From assembly GCA_028696185.1 (NCBI GenBank), contig JAQVHL010000002.1, positions 1 to 64,000 of the forward strand: 64,000 nucleotides of DNA, read 5' to 3'. The translations under genes and the position numbers were made by a program. Source of the stretch: Halothiobacillaceae bacterium. Its GTDB lineage: Bacteria; Pseudomonadota; Gammaproteobacteria; Halothiobacillales; Halothiobacillaceae. Shown here one piece after another: positions 59,801 to 64,000 of this stretch; within the stretch, counting starts at the first letter, position 1; every line of letters starts with the position of its first letter. The notes below the pieces were generated by a model. The model did not search any database. It had not been told where the DNA came from and was given only the letters and a program-made list of their open reading frames with translations.

Positions 59801-61647
59801 GAACGCTCCGTTGGATGTTCCGGGCCGGCCGGGCGGCCGGCGGGAGGCGATGCGTCGTCCGCATACAGCCGACTGTACAATCCGCCCGATTGTATCAGGT
59901 CGGCATGGCTTCCTTGCTCGATGATCTGCCCGTCCTCGAAAACGAGGACGCGGTCGGCTTGCTTCACGGCGCTCAGGCGATGCGCCACGATGAGGGTGGT
60001 GCGGCCGGCCAGGAAGGGGCGCAGCGCCTCGTGCACGCGGGTTTCGGTTTCGGTGTCCAGCGCCGAGGTGGCCTCGTCGAGCATGACGAGCTTCGGATCG
60101 GCCAGCACCATCCGCGCGATGGCCAGTCGCTGGCGCTGGCCGCCGGACAGGCGCACGCCCTGCCGTCCGACCACGGTGTCCAGTCCTTCCGGCAGGGATT
60201 CGATCACCTCGCTCAGCTGGGCCATGTCGATGGCGCGCCAGAGCCGCTCTTCGGCGACATCAAGGCCCAGGGTGAGGTTGTTGCGCAGCGTGTCGTTGAA
60301 CAGCGCGGGATGCTGGAGCACCACGCCGACATGCGCGCGCACGGTGTCCAGTCCGATGCGTGTCACCGGTACCCCATCGAACAGCACCTCGCCGCGCTCG
60401 ATGGGGTAGAGCCCGAGCAGTACCTGGACCAGGGTGGACTTGCCTCCGCCGCTTGCGCCCACCAGCGCGACTTTCTCGCCCGCCTCGACGCGCAGTGAGA
60501 CACCATTGAGCACGGGCTGATCGGGGCGATAGGCAAAATGCACGGCGCGCAGCTCGATGCCTACCCCCTTTTTGCCGGCGAAGGGGTCCTGCTGGTGGGG
60601 GTAATCCGGTTCGGCGCGCAAGGACAGCAGGGCATTGAGGCGTCCCAGCGCCGCATTGGCGCCGTAGTAGCTGTACTGTACCGACAACAGTTCCTGCACC
60701 GGCCCCATCATGAACCACAGGTAGCCAAATACGGCGATCATCTGCCCGATGGACAGGTCGGAGAACACCACGGTGAGCATGGCCACCGCGCGGAAAAGAT
60801 CGAAGCCGAACAGGAACACCATGAACGACAGGCGATTGGCCGCATCGCTTTTCCAGGCGTAGGCCACCGCGTGATCGCGTACGCCGCGAGCCCGATCCGC
60901 GACGCGCAGCAGATAATGGCGCTCGCGATGAGCCGCGCGCAGTTGCTGGATGGCATCCAGGGTTTCGGTCAGGGACTGCTGGAACAGTTCAAACGCCGTG
61001 TTTTCGTGTTTCTTGAGCTCTTTTACCCGCTTGCCCAGCGCCATGGTCAGGCCGATGACCAGTGGATTCATCACCAGAATAATCAGCGCCAGTTGCCAGT
61101 GCAGCAACAGTAGTATGACGGCCGCACCGATCAGCGACAGCAGCGAGACCAGAAAGCGGCTGACGGTAACGCCGAGGAAGGTGTCGATCGATTCGATATC
61201 GGTGACGAAGCGGGAGGCGACCGCCCCGGAGCCGAGCGATTCGTATTCCGCCATCGAGATGCGCGGCAGGCGGAACAGCAGGGCGGTCCGCAGGCGGAAG
61301 GAAATATCCTTGCTGATGCGGGTGAATTCCCGCGTCTGCCAGACATTGAGCCACAGGGTCAGTACGCGCAGCAGCAGCGTGAGCACCAGTACCGCACTGA
61401 TGTAGGCCACCGGCCCCTGCCAGGATGGCGGCAGGAGGCCGTCCATCGTGCCGACCAGCCAGCCGGGTTTTTGCAACAGGACTTCATCGACCAGCAGGGG
61501 CAGCAACAGGGGCAGAGGGACGCTCGCGAGGGCGGCGAGGATGGCGAGCACATGGGCCAGAATCAGCGCCTTGCGGTGCGCGCGGGCCATGGCCCAGATG
61601 TCGCGCCAGCGCCAGGGAGGAGAGGGGGCGGCCTCGGTCATGCTCAT
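59791..61647 (-). CDS. ABC exporter with fused membrane and ATPase domains
   Basis: 618 residues. Six membrane segments (to about 320) and a type-1 exporter ATPase: Walker A GASGGGKSTL, signature LSGGQRQRLAIARMVL, Walker B VMLDEATSALD and the H-loop IVAHRLSAV. It would work as a dimer to export lipids, peptides or drugs; MsbA-like roles are possible but not shown. In-frame starts at 61647 and 61641 (MSMTEAAP). Confidence 0.88.
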   Translation of the reverse strand: MSMTEAAPSPPWRWRDIWAMARAHRKALILAHVLAILAALASVPLPLLLPLLVDEVLLQKPGWLVGTMDGLLPPSWQGPVAYISAVLVLTLLLRVLTLWLNVWQTREFTRISKDISFRLRTALLFRLPRISMAEYESLGSGAVASRFVTDIESIDTFLGVTVSRFLVSLLSLIGAAVILLLLHWQLALIILVMNPLVIGLTMALGKRVKELKKHENTAFELFQQSLTETLDAIQQLRAAHRERHYLLRVADRARGVRDHAVAYAWKSDAANRLSFMVFLFGFDLFRAVAMLTVVFSDLSIGQMIAVFGYLWFMMGPVQELLSVQYSYYGANAALGRLNALLSLRAEPDYPHQQDPFAGKKGVGIELRAVHFAYRPDQPVLNGVSLRVEAGEKVALVGASGGGKSTLVQVLLGLYPIERGEVLFDGVPVTRIGLDTVRAHVGVVLQHPALFNDTLRNNLTLGLDVAEERLWRAIDMAQLSEVIESLPEGLDTVVGRQGVRLSGGQRQRLAIARMVLADPKLVMLDEATSALDTETETRVHEALRPFLAGRTTLIVAHRLSAVKQADRVLVFEDGQIIEQGSHADLIQSGGLYSRLYADDASPPAGRPAGPEHPTERSWS

Positions 61648-61690
61648 CGCTCACGAAAGGCTGGAAAAGGCATTCGATGATATTCAAATC

Positions 61691-61721
61691 GTCCGAAAAT
61701 TCCTTCCCGGTATTTTCGGAC
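61691..61721. promoter_or_regulatory. Inverted repeat in a divergent promoter region
   Basis: GTCCGAAAAT (61691-61700) and ATTTTCGGAC (61712-61721) are a perfect 10-bp inverted repeat with an 11-bp spacer, between the ABC exporter and the RNA methyltransferase gene. CCGAGCG-T-CGCTCGG follows at 61721-61735. It could be an operator for one or both genes. Confidence 0.5.
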
Positions 61722-61770
61722 CGAGCGTCGCTCGGGCAAAATGCCGGTTTGTCTTCGATGAAGTGCCGCC

Positions 61771-63075
61771 ATGTCCGTCAGTCGCCCGCGTCCTTTTCAT
61801 TTTCAGCTGGCTCGCGACACGCTCGCCGAGGCCCTGCGCGGGAAAGTTCCCGCCGACCAGTTGCTGCAGCAGGCGTTCCGCGAACACCGCAAGATGGGTG
61901 CGCGGGATCGCGCGCTGGTGGCGGAAACGGTGTACGACGTGCTGCGTCACCGGCGCAGTCTGGCGCGTCTGAGCGGGCAGGCGAAGCCGCAGGCGGCGGA
62001 TCTTGCGGCCACGGCGCTGGTGCGCAACGGCGCGGCGGCCCTGGACGATCTGCGCGCCCTGGGGTACACGGGAAATATCGGCCCGATGGCCACCGCGCTG
62101 CGTGAAGGGCTCCCGGAGGACGCTTCGCCGGGGGAGCGGCTGGATTTGCCCGATGCCCTGGCCGAGCGCCTGGTCGCGCAATTCGGTGCGCAGGAGGCAC
62201 AGGCCCTGGCCGGTGCGCTCAACCGCCCGGCGCCGGTCGATTTGCGCGTCAACAGCCTGAAGACCGACCGGGACGCCCTGGCGCAGGAGCTGGCCGAGGC
62301 CGGTTTCCCGGTCGAGCCCACCCCCTACTCCCCGCTCGGTCTGCGTCGGGAGAACCGCGCGCCGCTGTTCAGCCTGCCGGCGTTTCGTGAAGGGCGCTTC
62401 GAGGTGCAGGACGAGGGCAGCCAGCTCATCGGCCTGCTCACCGACGCAAAGCCCGGCGAGCGTGTGCTGGATTTGTGCGCTGGCGCGGGGGGCAAGACCC
62501 TGCATCTGGGGGCGGGCATGCAGGGACGCGGCAGCATCGTTGCCTGCGATGTCAGCCCGCGTCGGCTCGCTCAGCTCAAGCCGCGACTGGCCCGTGCCGG
62601 GCTGTCCAATGTGCGCAGTCTCCTGATCCGCGACGAGAACGATGCCCAGCTCAAGCGCTTGCGCGGCGGTTTTGACCGTGTGCTGGTCGATGCCCCCTGC
62701 TCGGGGACGGGCACCTTGCGCCGCAATCCCGACATCAAGTGGCGCGACATCGATCTGGAGGGGCTGAGCCTCACCCAGGCGCGTCTGCTCGATGCGGCGG
62801 CGCGGCTGGTGCGTCCCGGCGGTCTTCTGGTCTATGCCACCTGCTCGCTGCTGCGTGAGGAGAACGAGGCGGCTGTCGAGGCCTTTCTTGCCCGGCATCC
62901 GCAGATTCGCCCCGAGCCTGTCAATCCGCACCTGGCCGCGATGAATGTTCCCCTGCAAAGCCCGGCGGACAGCTTGCGCCTGCTGCCGCATGTGCACGGT
63001 ACGGATGGCTTTTTTGTTGCCCTGATGCGCCTGCCGGAGCGTGTGGCCGGCGCGCAAACGCCACCAGCGGGGTGA
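61771..63075 (+). CDS. RsmB/NOP-family RNA (cytosine-C5) methyltransferase
   Basis: 434 residues. An N-terminal NusB-like part (GARDRALVAETVYDVLRHRR) precedes a methyltransferase core with FEVQDEGSQLIGLL, VLDLCAGAGGKTLHLG, the catalytic DAPCSGTGTLRRNPDIKW and YATCSLLREENE. Both catalytic cysteines are present. It is a paralogue of the rsmB at 30144 with a different target, probably a ribosomal or transfer RNA cytosine. Confidence 0.88.
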   Translation: MSVSRPRPFHFQLARDTLAEALRGKVPADQLLQQAFREHRKMGARDRALVAETVYDVLRHRRSLARLSGQAKPQAADLAATALVRNGAAALDDLRALGYTGNIGPMATALREGLPEDASPGERLDLPDALAERLVAQFGAQEAQALAGALNRPAPVDLRVNSLKTDRDALAQELAEAGFPVEPTPYSPLGLRRENRAPLFSLPAFREGRFEVQDEGSQLIGLLTDAKPGERVLDLCAGAGGKTLHLGAGMQGRGSIVACDVSPRRLAQLKPRLARAGLSNVRSLLIRDENDAQLKRLRGGFDRVLVDAPCSGTGTLRRNPDIKWRDIDLEGLSLTQARLLDAAARLVRPGGLLVYATCSLLREENEAAVEAFLARHPQIRPEPVNPHLAAMNVPLQSPADSLRLLPHVHGTDGFFVALMRLPERVAGAQTPPAG

Positions 63076-63140
63076 TTGCCTCGGGGGGCGCCAGGGTGAT
63101 TCCGGAGGGGGCTCGTGATGGAAAAGCGCCTCGACTGGCG

Positions 63141-64000
63141 TCAGGCGCAGGTGGCCAGAGCGCGGGCCTCGTCCACGTCCGGCCCGCGCGCCTCCAGGGG
63201 CAGGGCCGCGAGCACGGCGCGCAAGGCGTCGTTGCGCGCGGGGGCGATGCGCGCCAGATCGCGCGCCGCGCGCAGCTCGAACAGGGTCGCTCCCTGGGCA
63301 CGGGCTACCCCCAGGGCCATATCCAGTCGGGTCATGGCTTCATGACGGCGGCTCATGGCGTGCAAGGCCAGTCCCGCCCAGCGGTGGAATTCGGCATCGA
63401 AAAAACTGATGCCGCTACGCATGGAGGCGCGCAAGCCTTCCTCGCATAGACGTAGCAGGTGGGTGTGTTCGGCGCTCATGCCGGCGATTTCCACCATGTC
63501 GCTCAGGGTCGTCACGGCAAATGGCGAGGTCAGTGCCTTGGGCAGATCGTAGTTTTGCAATAGGTCCAGTACCGGGCGCGCGTCGCCGCGCGCGGCATGC
63601 CGCCACGCGCCAATCAGGGCAACGAGGTTGAGCCAGTTGTCAAAACCGGCCTCTTGTGCGAGCGTTTGCATTTCGTCCAGCTGCCCCGCCAGTCGGCGCT
63701 CGTCATGGATCAGGCGGGTGACCGTGCTGCACAGCCCCAGGGTCAGACACAGGTTTTGCACGTCGCCGACCTGCCGGGCACGGTGAATTGCCTGTTCAGC
63801 TTCCCGTTCGGCCTGTCCCAGCCAGCCCCGCAGTCCAAGGCACCAACCAAGGAAGCTGCCGGCGGCGGCGGGCAAATCGTCACCCAATGGGGTGCGTGCA
63901 TCGGGCGGGGAGAGATGGCGACTCATCTCAAGCGCCGCGCGCAGCCGTGTGGCGGCGTCCTCGAAGCGCCCCATCCAGAACTGGGTGACGCCGAAGGCCA
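63141..64000 (-). CDS. C-terminal part of a TPR-rich protein (cut by window edge)
   Basis: The frame is open to the right edge, so only the 3' part (about 286 codons) is seen. It consists of helical repeats with TPR-like spacing: FWMGRFEDAATRLRAALEMSRHL, GWLGQAEREAEQAIHRARQVGD and HAMSRRHEAMTRLDMALGVARAQG. This resembles the C-terminal repeats of AAA/LuxR-type regulators or adenylate-cyclase-associated ATPases. The N-terminus is needed to say which. The 65 bp between it and the methyltransferase gene hold no clear terminator. Confidence 0.65.
   Translation of the reverse strand, partial: AFGVTQFWMGRFEDAATRLRAALEMSRHLSPPDARTPLGDDLPAAAGSFLGWCLGLRGWLGQAEREAEQAIHRARQVGDVQNLCLTLGLCSTVTRLIHDERRLAGQLDEMQTLAQEAGFDNWLNLVALIGAWRHAARGDARPVLDLLQNYDLPKALTSPFAVTTLSDMVEIAGMSAEHTHLLRLCEEGLRASMRSGISFFDAEFHRWAGLALHAMSRRHEAMTRLDMALGVARAQGATLFELRAARDLARIAPARNDALRAVLAALPLEARGPDVDEARALATCA

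Overview
The window is GC-rich, gene-dense bacterial DNA, most likely from a gammaproteobacterium. I infer this from gene content and order: def-fmt-rsmB next to lysM-dprA-smg-topA-tsaC-hemF, rsmB-DUF4390-ntrY-ntrX-trkA-trkH, queA-tgt-yajC-secDF, a gspF-N block and a CsrB-type sRNA. I cannot name the species. The def/fmt/rsmB/trkA/dprA/tsaC/hemF neighbourhood is origin-proximal in Pseudomonas, and two parS-like sites near the left edge fit an origin-proximal position.

Layout. 1-658: truncated copy of a palindromic repeat element. 659-7947 (minus): pxpA-pxpB-pxpC (5-oxoprolinase) with two parS-like 16-mers at the pxpA/pxpB junction, mtfA, a BolA protein, a three-PAS GGDEF-EAL protein and a PfkB kinase fused to a Rieske domain. 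7979-8415: a second repeat copy. 8427-10257 (minus): phosphoesterase, nitroreductase and a DUF2238 membrane protein. 10333-17809: rlmJ, a secreted protein, an IMPase-like phosphatase, an MscS channel, a trio of Fe-S oxidoreductase subunit, [2Fe-2S] ferredoxin and NifZ-like protein, then dtd and pip. 18230-18974: the most complete repeat copy. 19060-21327: ttcA-like gene, LpxL-like acyltransferase and a CZB zinc protein.

33041 down to 21338 (minus) looks like one long operon: def, fmt, rsmB, DUF4390, ntrY, ntrX, trkA, trkH, a methyltransferase and a second LpxL-like acyltransferase. The NtrX-like regulator lacks the GAFTGA loop. 33141-43393 (plus): LysM lipoprotein, dprA, smg, topA, tsaC, a large MscK-like channel and hemF. 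43431-50442: type II secretion genes gspF to gspN without gspC, gspD or gspE, ending at a bidirectional terminator. 57391 down to 50525 (minus): queA, tgt, yajC, secD, secF, mutY and yggX.

57497-64000: a DUF465 protein, then a roughly 410-nt intergenic stretch that reads on the minus strand as a CsrB/RsmZ-like sRNA. It has 23 GGA motifs, an intrinsic terminator and an upstream 18-bp GacA/UvrY-type box. After it come an unknown protein, an alpha/beta hydrolase and an ABC exporter (minus), a second NOP/Sun RNA methyltransferase (plus), and the 3' part of a TPR-type protein running off the right edge. I saw no rRNA, tRNA, transposase or CRISPR array.
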